The translations under genes were made by a program, and so were the position numbers. Below are positions 1-12,303 of a DNA stretch of 64,000 nucleotides, piece after piece. The first letter of the stretch is position 1; each line of letters begins with the position of its first letter. Location: assembly GCF_002078875.1 (NCBI RefSeq), contig NC_034414.1, forward strand, positions 6,950,965 to 7,014,964. The letters are read 5' to 3'. Source of the DNA: Numida meleagris (taxonomy: Eukaryota > Chordata > Aves > Galliformes > Numididae). The notes under the pieces were generated by a model. It had not been told where the DNA came from. It saw only the letters and a program-made list of their open reading frames with translations, and made no database searches.

Positions 1-2424
1 CAGTACGCAGACATAAAAGTCACCAGAAAACATCTTCTGTTCAAGACAGGATGATTGGATTGCTAGACAGTATTTGCTAATTTTAAAGTCCTTTAAAATA
101 TCTTGCCTTTTCATTTCCTGCAGTTAGATTTTATCATTCTGTTCTGCTGTCATAAAATTCTCACTATCCTGTAGCAGATTCACGCAGTGGGAAGTTGCGG
201 TTAAAGGACTTTCAAATTATTTTCTTTCAGTCTACCATTGTAATATTGTTAAAGCCTGAACGTGTTCAATACATCAATTCTTGTTGTACTGTTCATGCTG
301 AAGGACGAACTCCATCCAGGCTTTGGTTAGAGAACTCAGTCTGAGCTGAACCTATTGCTTGCAACTGCTCTGCTTTGGTGTGGCAGCTCTAAATCCTAAC
401 AGGGCTCAAGGGATGTATTTGGTGAATGACTCTGAGGCACTCGGGAACTGTGTTAGAATGACACAAGCAGCATGTTAAGTGTCACAAACTGTAGAAGAAC
501 CAACACGTACAATGTCAAGTTGTGTGGTGAGTGCATTGGGAAGGTGCCTAGATTCCTTCTACCCTGGGAGACATTGGCTAAATTCCTGTTGACTTTTTTT
601 TTGATGGTCAGAGTACCATTAAGAATGAAACTGAATAGAAAGGTTATTCATCAGTCTGTATTCCAACTTTTAACTTTTTCTTAGACTGTTTTTCCAGTCT
701 TTATCTGGAGGAACTCTGAGGTGTTGTGGTTTACTTCAGTCAAAAACAGAAACAGAAGCACTTAAAGTGTGTGTGAGGGAAATTAATAATGCTGTTAGTT
801 TGGAAAAGAATTACATGCTCACAGGTTGTACATCTGAAACAACGTATAGATGGTTTTAGGAATATAATATATGTAATGTATGCTGGCAACTGAAACAGAT
901 GCAGGAGTAAACAGGCTCAGATGAAAAATTACAAACTCTCTGGAATTCTTCTATAAAGACACTACTGGATTCTCTGCCGGTCAGTGATCTCCTTTAAATG
1001 TGGCTCCAGTCATTCACTGTTACCTAAAAATACTTTATAGAAAATGTCTTTTCAAATAATTTGAAAATTTAGGTAAGATAGCAGTTTGTATATATGTGGA
1101 AGCTTTGCCAGGATACGCGCTAAGTACATCAAATGCTTATTTTCTTCTTTTTGACTGAAACAGAGCCACCACATACAGTACACCTTGCGTATTATCCTCA
1201 ATCATCAAATTAGGACAAGTTAGTTTATTTTTCTTTTCATGCATTTAGTTTATTAAAATAGCGGTTGGTTTTGGGGAAGGAGAAGATAGGATAAGTTTAG
1301 TGACTGGACTGGATACAAAACATAAAGAAATAGAACATATCCTGAAATTGTCACCTGTACCACATTCCCTAGAAATCAGTAATATTAACTTAGGTGTTGA
1401 GGATGCAGTGATTCCCTCCCCCTGGTTTTTCCAACACTTTCAATGGTTTTAATACATTCAGTACTCTTATTTAAGAATAAACATCTGCATAGAAATCTGA
1501 GTACTTTAAAATAGCCTCTATTTTTAAATTCTATTCAAAGATAGGAGGAAAAGTTTCTTAAGCATTTCTTTTACTACAGCTTGAAGATACATTTGGACTA
1601 CATAGTTTCTAAAGTCCTTGTAAAACACAAAACAGATAAATTAATGATATTACTTTCAGCTTTGGAGATTGTTTATTCAATATTTTATAGAAAGATATGC
1701 CTATTAAAAAAAAAAAACCACAAGGATTTAAGAAGGTGTGAGCAAATTTATGCCCGATAACATTTTAAAATGTGTAATGAGAGATGAGGTTTATTGTCCC
1801 TATTTGGATACAAATTCCTGTGATTGTTGACAGTGGAGTGGTGCTGTAAAAGGATGGATGATTTTTTGAGGACTATCATTTTCAACAGAGATAAATTGTA
1901 ACTGCAACTTTTCATTTTAGATTTGCTTATCAATCTATTAACCAAACCTACGTTTTTTTCAGTTTGAGAGGGAATAAGAGGTAAAAAGAGTAGGGGGGAC
2001 AGTCAGTGTTTTTGCTTGGAGAGGAAGAGGTTATCAAAAATTAACAAGAGTTGTAATGAACATAATCTTCTTGACTTTGCAGTTGTGAAAGTTGATGTCT
2101 ACAAAATGTATTATTATTTATGTTGAAGCTGCTAAAAGAAGCTGTGCAAGAGGTTGAAAACACATATGCTTGTACTTCTAACATGAAAAATGTACGGTCG
2201 AGCTAAAAATTTGTAAATATATCTAGACATGTAAGAACATAACGCAGTGCTGGTGAATATCTGTGGACTTTTTTCAATGTGCTTTTTCTTATTCTCTATA
2301 TTCAAGCTCTAAAACATCAAAATACAGCATTTGGTTTTATTGTTCTTCCAAAACAACTAGATCACTTCCAATAATCAGCTTCCTATGTCACTGCTATTCC
2401 TTCCTCACAACTTCAGTTTCTCAC
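1..2424. other. AT-rich unique sequence, nothing recognised
   Basis: Only short frames with non-coding composition. No repeat family or splice-bounded frame was recognised. Confidence 0.5.
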
Positions 2425-2632
2425 TGTTTCCAGTTTGAAGTTTAGAAATATGAGAAAGCAGGCCGTGAACATGTAGTAAGAGAAATCCACTGTCTAAAAT
2501 CTGATTGAGTGTCAGTAGCTCTTTCTTTTGAGATGTTTTATCAAGAGAAAGGGGTAAGTCATCGCTGACTGATTTATAGTCATGAAGAGCAGTATTCTGT
2601 TTTCTTAAAATTGCATGATGCATCTTTCTATC
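2425..2632 (-). CDS. Candidate exon
   Basis: A 69-codon phase-0 frame follows acceptor tgcctttcttaacacaaag and ends at donor AACA/GTGAGA. It contains LHDYKSVSDDLPLSLDKTSQ and a Leu/His-rich stretch. If it belongs to the right-hand gene, transcription crosses the whole window. Confidence 0.3.
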
Positions 2633-4041
2633 CTTTGTGTTAAGAAAGGCATTCAGAATTTCTTACAACTAATTTGCAACCAAGATCTGTTTCTATCGCT
2701 TCACTTATCCTTGGCTTTGAAAATCTTCAGAACTAGAAATAAATGAAAAACTCTTAAGTTACTAAACTCTATGGCAAGACTGTGTGCTATAATGCTCTTC
2801 AAACAGCTTGTGTTGATGGCAAATCAAAAATGCATAATTTCTTTTTAATTTCAGGAATGTGAATCCCCCGCACAGACCTTCTTATAAATGCACTACAGAA
2901 GCTTTTCATTTTGCAAATGAAAACGCAATTGTCCTACATCCCATGTAAACTTATTTAATAATCACTCCCTAAAAATTAGGGTTTATTATTTGATCCATTA
3001 GTAGTGAAATTAAAATGTTTCCTTTCAAACATTTCTCCCTCCTTTGCTCTTTCTTTTTCATGTAAAAGAAGAGAGGGAGAGTTAGGAAAGAGCAGACAAC
3101 CTTCCTCAAATTTGCATTACAGAGTTGTTGCATATTACCTAACCATTTATAAAAAAAGATCTTTAGTTGGTTTAATTTTACATAACTTGCAAGGTAGAAG
3201 ACAATGTTGGTTGTTGTTAATATCTAATATGCATTTGCCTGCCTGTCATTGTGAGCCCTGCGTTCCCACCTTGGTTTTAGATAGCCCTGTCACAAGCTGA
3301 GTTTGAGCGCTCTTTCTGCCAGTAGCAATGTTACACCAAATCTGTGTATTCATGCTAATTTTGATCAGAAACAAGCAGTACAAGGAGCTCTGAAAATCCA
3401 AGACTTGAGTTTCCCTAGGGTGTCCTTTTGAAGTGAACTTTTTCTTTTACAGATTACAACTTATGTTCTATATGTGTGCATGTGAGCATCTTTAGGCAAA
3501 TGTACTCAGTTTGTTCTCAATTTAACATCAGTTCAGCAGTGCTAAGAACACAAAAGGTAGGTTACTCCTAGATTATTCATATAAAATCACTGATATTCAT
3601 GTCTCTCAATTTAGTCAGAGGCTTGAATACGTAGAAGTCAGCACATCCTTGTACACATGGGACTTGTCTGCCTGGGGCATCACTTGGGTCTAAGGAATGG
3701 TTTGAGTTTGACATTTGATAGTTACTCCCCAGATGGTGGCTGTTGTTCTGGAGAAGTGGCTTTCTTGCATTTCACAATGATAACATTCCAGGACACTGAA
3801 ATACAACTAAATGAAGGAGGAAAACTGCAGAGAAGGTTCTCAGTACAGAGTTAACAGTACTTGTAGGGTGATCTGTTCTGCAGTAGAACACTGGGTCCTT
3901 CTTAAACAAATTCAGAGTTGCAAGGACACACCTGTGTGGAAAGCCTCCCATTCTGAGAGTTTCTGAGTAGCCACATATTTCCTTGAAGTTACTGTGTATA
4001 GTACAGATCCTCTCTTCATGAGATAAAATTGAGAGTCTCAC

Positions 4042-4117
4042 TGCTTTAATGGGAGTTGAGTAAGTCATCCACATCTTGGCAGCCAGAGTCCTGTTGGTTG
4101 TAGCCTCGGTGATTTCA
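4042..4117 (-). CDS. Candidate exon
   Basis: The acceptor is ttgcagcatcttcccag and the donor GCA/GTGAGA. Only the frame with two carried bases is open: EITEATTNRTLAAKMWMTYS then Pro-Ile-Lys-Ala, ending in phase 0. That fits the candidate at 2.6 kb. Confidence 0.3.
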
Positions 4118-7100
4118 CTGGGAAGATGCTGCAAACCGTCTTGGAAGTTGTGTGCAGGTTTGTGCACGTACAGCTTTTGGGGAGTATGGTCTCAGGTTAC
4201 CTCATTAGACACAGGTGCACCTCATAACATGAATTTATTAAATAAATAAATCCTATGTGACATTCAGATCTACATTTCAGAATGAAATTCCGGGGGAAGC
4301 AAGTGCTTGTTTTATATGACCTAGCAGAGGCAGAGTTTATTTACATCTTTCTCTGCTTTTTTTGTTCTTTTGACAAAAAAATAAATAAGAGGGCACTTTG
4401 TAGAATGACATTTACTTTTGCAGTACCTTCAGAAGAAATGTCACTTGGTCTCAGCACTTTTGCAGCAATGTAGATGGAAGGCAGATGGAAAGATTCGTTA
4501 TCACTGAACAAAATAAGCAGAAAGCTCCTGTGTTCCATGGATACTCAGTTCTTTTAAATTCTTCCCTTTCAAAAGTTAATTATGTGATTGCTGCATACTT
4601 AAGAGCTGAGAAGAACGTATCTATAATGAGCAGAACCCAAATAGATTCTTACTGCATCTTTTTTAGCTCTCCATGTATCTGTGGGTGCTTACTGATATCA
4701 TTTACAATAGATTACTGCTACTTTTTAAAGCACTTTGCCTCTCTTCATAATTGATGTATTAGTATATCCCCTAAGCGTATTTTCTTGTTCATCTTCACTC
4801 CATTAAGATTAAACAGAATGGCCATTAGGTCATAAAGAAATAAAATATTCACTTCACTGCTTACTGTGAAAAAGCTGCTATTATCTGTCAAATAAAAAGA
4901 TTAACTTTGCCTTCAGGTACATTTTTAATGGCCTTTTAAATATAGGCCTGAGCCACTGTAACATACAGTAATAGATGAAGAACTTTCTTCATCAGGGGAA
5001 GTATATCTTAATTAGGTGTCAGCTCCAGAATTTTTTTGCTCAGCTCGTGCTCTTAGCCATGAGATTCTTCTCCATGGTTATCTGATTTCATGACACAGTT
5101 GTAATGCAGGTTAAAATTAGGCAGCCAATTTGTACTTTATTACTGGCTGTAGACTTTTTAATAGGTTTTAATTAAAATGTCAAAGATCATCTTCTCTATA
5201 TATTGCTTGTTCAAATAGCAAATGAGAAATATGAGTTTGTAAAGATCTGACATAATCCAGTCTTCAGTCTGTGAGCGTAAACTACATTTCCAGTGAGATA
5301 TTTAATCATGAAACAAAACTCAAATTTCTCTATTAGAAATTCAGGCTTGCAGAACAGTGTGTGTTTTCCTTATTACCTATATTCCCTCGTTACTTTTCTC
5401 CACTGCTCTTTTCTGAAAAAGGTGGGGGGAAAGGGAATGTTTCAGATGGTGAAAGTCATTTTAAAAGGGCATCAAGGAACACCAGTGTCAGTCCTATTGT
5501 CTCTTACGGCTGTGTACTAACAGGCATAAAATGTATGCATCATCGTGACTGCAAAGCTGTTCATGTGTGGCGTGGTCATGTTTGCTATCCACCAAACCAG
5601 GTAAACTTTGCAAAAGTATTGTATTAACAACTGCATAATTTTATCATGAGTAATTGCAGTCATTTACTTTATTGAATATTTTGTTATTAATGCTGTCATG
5701 GATCCAAAGTCAGTGTTCACAGACACTCAGGAAAGTGTCAATATTTGGTGGTTCTCATTGATATTGACAGTGAGTTTTCCCCTGATATTGCTGAAATTAT
5801 TGGAAATTTGGCTGTTGTTCATATCTGCAATTATAAGCTTTGGGATATTCTTCACAGTGTCTGTTTTATTAGTTTTCTTAATGATGTTACTAACTTCTGT
5901 AACACTTGAGATCTTCCAAGGGAAAAAATCACCTTTCCCAAAAAAATCTTGTGTGCTATAATGGTATTCTACGCTTTTACTTAATAAGATGAGCAAAATG
6001 ATCTGATATTTCATCCATTTTCTAATAACTAGTTTATAGTAAAGAATTCATTGAAAGATTAAAGGAATTGGTTTCCATTTTATAATCAGAAATAATCTTG
6101 CAGATGTTGCAAGAAGTTCCAATACCTTATTTTAATAACAAGTATATGTTTCGTTAGTTCATGATGAAGGCTTTAATTTTCTTAAGTCAGAAACTTAGCA
6201 TTTAAGGTAACAGCTGTTTCTCTTGGCTGGCTGCGATACCTTCCTGAGTGCAGGCCTACACATCAGCTATATGAGCTGAGCTGGTGTCGGCTGCACTGCC
6301 TTGTCCCAGCCTGGGAGGGAAGGAAGGAAGGAAGGAGCTCCATCCTGCTTCACGTGGTATTTTGACGCTTCTCTCTGCAGTTCACTGTGCCTTGTCATTA
6401 GGTTGTGATACGGGCCCTGTAATGCTTACAGGAAGTGTGAATTTTTCTTTTTACCAATTTTCCTTGCATGAAAGTATTCTTGCCGGCAAGTCCCTCACTT
6501 ATTATGTAAAGCAGGTAATTAGCTGATTATTTGCGCTCCACTTAGCAATGCAAATGGAAATATATCACACTTGGCAGTATAGCAGAACAGCCTTCAGAAG
6601 AAGGCAGCTTACGCAGAAGATGCTTCTCCAGTGTTACCTTCAGTACCCTGGAAGCCATTCTTGCTCTCTGTGGAGTACCTCAGTAAGTCCCACTGTCAGT
6701 GACTGATGCATTTCTTGTTTTGCACTGGAAAATCATATTTGCCTTGCCTAAACTTGCAACTGTACCCCATCCTGCTCTTATCCAAAGGCTGTGAAAGAAG
6801 ACAAGCTGCAGGAAATACCCATGATCCCCTCATCTGCGCCCCACTGCAGACAAGGGCTGGAATTAAATTAAAAACAGAAAATCGAGATAATTTGCTCCTT
6901 TGTCAGTTACCGGTAAACATTATCTACCAGACTATTTGCAGAGTAATAGCCAAGCAATTTCTTAAGTATTTGTCATGCAAAGTAGAGGAAGTTAGTTGCT
7001 TATAGATTCAGGCTTACCTTTATTTTCATCCCATCTTTCCATCTAATCTTCTTGTAATTGCACTGAAAAACAATTTAGTAAACTTTATATCAGCCTTTTC

Positions 7101-8445
7101 TGAAATTGTTTTCCAGGCTTCTCTTAACAAGCACCTATGCTTCAACCTGTCCCAGACTGTATGCCATTATTTGGTCGATTCTTCTGTACTTAATTTTACG
7201 ACCCTTCAGAGTTTATAGGCCACATATTCTTTCCTTTCAATAGCTGCTCAAAATTTAGTGAAGGAATTTAGTTGCTTGCCTTATATTCATCAATAATGTT
7301 TTATGGGAAAACCTTTTAAACCACCTGCTGCCCCTTCCCCCCTCCTTTTATTTTGTAGAAGGTGTAATAAATGATCTTGCAAGTCCATTTTCAGTTTTTA
7401 TTTCTACCTTCATCTCTTTTCAATATCTGTTTCAGGAAGGCTAGGCTTTGGTTCGATTCCTATTTTTTTTTTTTTTACCAGCCTGTGTTGGGAAAGGAAA
7501 TTGTGCTGTACAGAAATGTTAAATTTACCCAGAAATCTTTCAAAGTCATATTTATTACTAGTATGTTTTGACTGTCCAGATGCTAATTCCCTAACCTTTC
7601 CCCTAATCCAGTGGCTTTAAAGAAAAACGAAACTAGAAATACAAAAAAAGAATCCCAGCAAATAACAGTTAAATTATTTGTTTTTCATATCTATACATTC
7701 TAGGTCTGTTATCCCCTTGATAAAGCAGGGGAAAAATCTTAGCAGAAAATATTAGAGTTTTGTAATCCTGTAAAATTTCATTTTTCAGTAGCAGAAGTGA
7801 TTGCCCGCAGAAGGCAATGCTGCCTTTGTGCTTGAAGGCACCCCATGGGCAGACTTCAGTCTGAAAGAAAAATGTCTGGAATAAGGATGACTGAGAGGAG
7901 CATTAGCCTTCTTATATGAATGTAAACCAAGATTTTGTTTTGTTCTGTTTTTCTAACCTTCTGTTGATGGCATATAATAACACAAGTTCTTTATGGCTGT
8001 TTCAGTTAGACAGTAGGCCTGGTTGCTGCCACTAGTTTTCCTCTCAGACAAGTTTGCTAAATTTCTACATGACCTATCACAGACCCAAGTTGTTCTAAAG
8101 AATTTAGAAGAGCTAAAAATATAGAAAAATAAAGGGAAAAGGATGGTGGCCACTCTGGGATGAGTTAATAGTAGCCTTCCACCAGGCTGAGTCACCGCTG
8201 TTCTTGTTGTTGCTCTTACCAGTCATTTTATGCCCTTTGAGTCTTAGATAGCCTTTGTTAAAAGAGAGGTTGCTGGTATGCTCTTTTCTCATTATGGTGC
8301 TAGGAGAACAGAATATGTTTGTTTAGTACATGCTAATGAAGTATTTAAGATGTGCCGTAAAAACACAGCGGGAGGGACTGGCTTAAAAGTTGTTCATGCA
8401 ATTTGCGTAACAGGTGACATAATCCCTTGATGTCATCATTGAGGC
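4118..8445. other. AT-rich sequence, no supported gene
   Basis: It contains the GGAA microsatellite and several short frames. The frame 5727-6014 on the minus strand is Asn/Ile/Lys-rich, as expected of AT-rich non-coding DNA. Confidence 0.5.
6313..6336 (+). repeat. (GGAA)n microsatellite
   Basis: gggagggaaggaaggaagga then agg, about four to five GGAA units. Confidence 0.85.
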
Positions 8446-8517
8446 ACAAATTATTCTTTCCACAGTTACGTCCAGTAACGTACAAATTATTCTTTCCACA
8501 GTTACGTCCAGTAACGT
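8446..8517. repeat. Perfect 36-bp tandem duplication
   Basis: Two identical copies (8446-8481 and 8482-8517), each beginning acaaattattctttccacag and containing ttacgtccagtaacgt. The lack of any mismatch points to a recent event. Confidence 0.97.
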
Positions 8518-9078
8518 TTTCTTTTCGTAGGAAGTTCTCTAGACTAAATTATGAAAGAAGGAGGTGGTGGTCCGCTGTAAAACAAAATCTGCATCAAAGG
8601 GCCATTACCTTGACCAGTGCCTTTGAATAGTGATTTTGATTGTGCATGACTTTCGGTGTTGCTTTACTCTTTAATTATGAGAAGAAGCTGAAAGAGCTGT
8701 ATTTAAAGCTTAATTTGCACAGGAACTTGATGACTAAGTTTTAGTGAGAATGTTATCTAGCGTGAGAGGATGGTAATATAGAAAACATTTTTAGTCTGTT
8801 TTTTGTTTTTATTGGGTCACAGAAAAGTGGCTTGACAACTATCTAAGGCAGAAAACTAGGAGTCGGAATCCCTTGATTCTGGTAGTGCTGCTGCATCCTT
8901 CAGCACTGGGCACTGCAATCTGTCCTTTGGTGCTTGTGACAGTGAATTTACTGTCATGGTAAGTGGAAAATGTGCACATATGTTGTGACAGCTAATGTTG
9001 TAAGTACTTTTGTAAAGCACTTGTAGAATATTTTAAAGTGCTTTTGATTTTCAAGAAAGGGAATGTTTGTATTATTAC

Positions 9079-9159
9079 TTCATTTCTATCAGTTTGTGAA
9101 GCACAAGAAAATAAGACGTGTTCCAAGATGTGGGATAACTCTATTTCCTTCTGTGGCTG
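9079..9159 (-). CDS. Candidate exon
   Basis: The segment is 27 phase-0 codons, QPQKEIELSHILEHVLFSCA onward, between acceptor acaaatcctctctccag and donor GAA/GTAATA. The splice-like ends are good, but no phase test is available. Confidence 0.25.
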
Positions 9160-11018
9160 CTGGAGAGAGGATTTGTCGCAGCTTCCCGCGGTTGGTTGAC
9201 AACCATTAAATAAGCATCGGTTACCATTCTCCTTGATGGCCCAGTAGATACGTGACATACACCCCACTGTTACCAAAGCAGTTTCTCTTTGCAAGAGGTG
9301 AAAACAATACAGCGCGCCATGTGCTTGAAAATGGTGACCTTCTCAACCATTTTAACAGCCATGTAATCAGCAAGCATCAGGGTCTTTCTGAAGAAATGGT
9401 AACATACTCCCTAAGCCACATAAACTGTTCAGGAAATGCATATCTGTTCCTTTTAACTGATGAAACTTCAGTCCTCTTCCTTAGCTTACTGACCTCCTAG
9501 AAATACAGGAGGGAAAGAAGCTGGTGCCCTTCCAGCTCTGATGGTGCGATATTTACAACTTAGAGCTAAATAGATAATAACAAAATAGATTGGAATAATT
9601 ATTGTTAATGTCTACTTCTCTATGTGGATGTAGTGTTTATAAATTAACTGAAAGCACTTGCAAATCTGCATAACAGATTGCCCATGTTTCTAATGCTTTC
9701 AACTTATCCTACTAAACATTTCGCAAATGCTTTATAAAGCCTTAGATGGAGTATTTTAAAATCAATAATGCTATTTTCTTGTTGCTTCTATTGTCTTTAT
9801 TTGGACAGTGTCTTAGCCCTTTGCCCTGTTTATTTCAGACCTTGAGCAATGAAAGAAAGTTTTGGTTTAAGTACATTGAGATGTGAAAAAGATGCTGGAT
9901 CGGAGGTTAAAGGTCTGTCTCATAGGTGAGGGATGGCTGAATTCATGCTCGTGGCTCAGAACACAGGTAGTACAAGGTAATCCTAGATATATAATCCTTA
10001 CACGGTTCTCCTCTTACCTTGTGGCTTCTTCATCCTCTGATTTAACAGTAATAAATAGTCTTCGAGGCAGCTCTGCTAGGAATGTGGATATTCAACAAAT
10101 CTGTGTCCCATCTTTTGCTCTGGTTAGCTCAGTCCCAGGCTCCTTGGGTATTTTATCCCTGTTACATTACGAGTGTTCTCCTAAATACCTTTGAAAACCT
10201 TGTGCTAGTGCTAGCTCAGCAGCACTTAGGTGTTACGGCAACAGTGCCCAGCTGTGATGGGCAGATACGAAGCTTGACAGCTTCTCCCATCAGTATCAGC
10301 TCATTCAGCTCCACATCCTTTGGTTTCCCTTTTCTGTCTCTGGTTTCCTCCAGCCTGGCTGAGCTTAGGTAAAACCCATAATGAGATGGATAAGGTCCAT
10401 GGAAGCACCAGTGCTTAGGAAGCACCTTGACTGTTTTTTTTCAGTAGCAGAGATGTGAGTTAAACTGGGAATCAGGTCTTGAGAGCAAATCTCTGGATTA
10501 TGTTGGGTTCTTTATGGCTAATGTGGGACTGTGAAATCTCAGTGTTAGGTCAGCACAGTAAACCATAGCTTTGGTCTGACAGCAGTGGGGTCTGGATGTC
10601 TGGTTTTGCTCCCACTGTGGCAGGGAGGTTTCCCTGAGGATGTGTTTTAGTCCTCCTCAACTTGTGTTGCACAAGGGGCTTCTGGTGCTAGCTGGTAGAC
10701 TTGTGGTTTATTTGTATTGTATTCCATCAGCATCTTTCTGGGGGTTAATGACCTCGGGAAATGCCCACTACATCAGGCTGAGGAAGGGGCTTCTTTTGAC
10801 ACCAGGGTCCATGCAACAGAAATGGTACCAGAAAGCCTCGTTTAGAGCCAGAAAGGTCTGGAGCACCCTACCACAGCCTGTCATGCCCGGAAACCAAGAA
10901 ATGCACACTGATCTTTGGGGGTAACCTTGTGACTTTAAGGAGAAGTGGGAATGCTAGTGCATGCTGGAATCACCTTTCACCTCAGTTTCCCCTTGCTGTG
11001 AGGCAGAACCACCGATGT

Positions 11019-11063
11019 GGTATTATTCAAGTCCCTTCCAATGCAAGCCATTCTAGGATCTGT
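11019..11063 (+). mobile_element. Probable CR1 LINE 3' tip
   Basis: tcaagtcccttccaatgcaa then gccattctagga resembles the CR1 tail, in the same orientation as the tip 360 bp downstream. It is more diverged. Confidence 0.55.
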
Positions 11064-11378
11064 GGCCTCCCCAAAGACCAGACGAGGAAGAAACTAGCAT
11101 GGATAGGAACAACAGCACCAACTGCATTGTCAGTAAGGCACCTTTCTTTATTTTTTGAGGTGCCTATCTAGAGCTGCCATTGGAGCAGTCTCTTGTGGGG
11201 TGAGGGAGAGTCCTGGGGACTGCTGTCCATCCTTTTTGGGAAGTGCCAGTACCTGCCAGGCAAGTGGTCCCTGCCCTGGGCAAAGTGACGTGCTGCCACT
11301 ACCTGTCTTGGCTCCTTATGCAGCCCCTTCTTCAGAGGCTGCAGAGGGGCAGTGGGGTGGTGCCCAGCACCAGCGCAG

Positions 11379-11431
11379 AAGGATTGGAACTAGATGACAT
11401 TTAAGATCCCTTCCAACCCAAGGCATTCTAT
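11379..11431 (+). mobile_element. CR1 LINE 3' tip
   Basis: ggattggaactagatgacat followed by ccttccaacccaaggcattc is the CR1 3' terminus in sense orientation. The GC-richer 200 bp upstream may be eroded CR1 body. Confidence 0.75.
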
Positions 11432-11683
11432 CTTCAGTGCCTATGAGAAGAGAAAGGCTGCCACATGTTGATGAGATCATCACTTTAACAGCAGCCATTT
11501 ATCTCAGAGTGCTCTCTCGAGGTAAACACAATGATCACTTCTGAAGTAAAAAGCTTAAGTCAGGCTGGCTACTCCCTTAATCCTTTTGTTACTGAGGTGG
11601 TTTGGTACATCTGATCTATTTAAATGATAAAGTATGCAACAGACTGTTTCTTCACGAATGCCCTTAATACCTGTCTTAGCTTG

Positions 11684-11707
11684 ATTTAGGATTCAATTTA
11701 GGATTCA
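11684..11707. repeat. 12-bp direct tandem repeat
   Basis: Two copies of atttaggattca. Confidence 0.9.
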
Positions 11708-12176
11708 ATACCAAATGCAAAAAGGAGGAAAAAAAAATCCTCTTTTTAAACAAGATCACACTGGCTGCAAATATACAGGAAAAAAAAACCCACAACATTA
11801 CTCTTTATGTTGTGGCTGAGAAATGCAAAACTGACAAAAAGTTGTTTTGCAAGTGACAAAGAAACCCATAACGTCTCATCAAGAATGATACAGATGACTG
11901 CAGTCAGTTTTCATGCTGGAAATGGTGCTGCTTTTTAGGTGGAGTAAATGGGTTGCTAAGGAATAGACAGACTGAGCCTTTTCACATTGAAAAATTGCTG
12001 ACTACCTGTGGGAGATTCTTATTAGTATGGTTATAGATGAAGCAAGATATATAGATGAATTTAGAGATAAATAAAATGATTATAAAATGTCAATATCTGC
12101 AAAATCAAGAACACAGTGGGTAAGAACTTTATCCAACAATCTGTTCGATCAAAGTGCTGGTGATAAATTTTCCTAC

Positions 12177-12303
12177 AGCTCTTTTGGTTGCTGTGCTTTG
12201 AATGTAGCTGCTGTCGGTGCTGGCCTTTGTTTCTGAGCAATCCTGCCACTTGGTACAGATCTGACATCCATTTCGTGCAGCTCACTGATGTTGTCCCGCT
12301 CCT
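12177..12303 (-). CDS. Candidate exon, Pro/Gln/Ala-rich
   Basis: One frame reads ERDNISELHEMDVRSVPSGR then PAPTAATFKAQQPKE, with a low-complexity coding-like composition. The donor is GTAGGA, just before an in-frame TAG. The acceptor (cagatcctacag) is weak. It is isolated from the main chain. Confidence 0.3.

Noticed and set aside
3772..4167. 131-codon minus-strand frame taken as one gene
   Set aside because: Composition is non-coding over most of its length; only the splice-bounded 4042-4117 part is worth keeping.
5698..5961. Hydrophobic plus-strand frame resembling membrane helices
   Set aside because: T-rich DNA gives Leu/Phe/Ile runs by default; no start context or homology seen.
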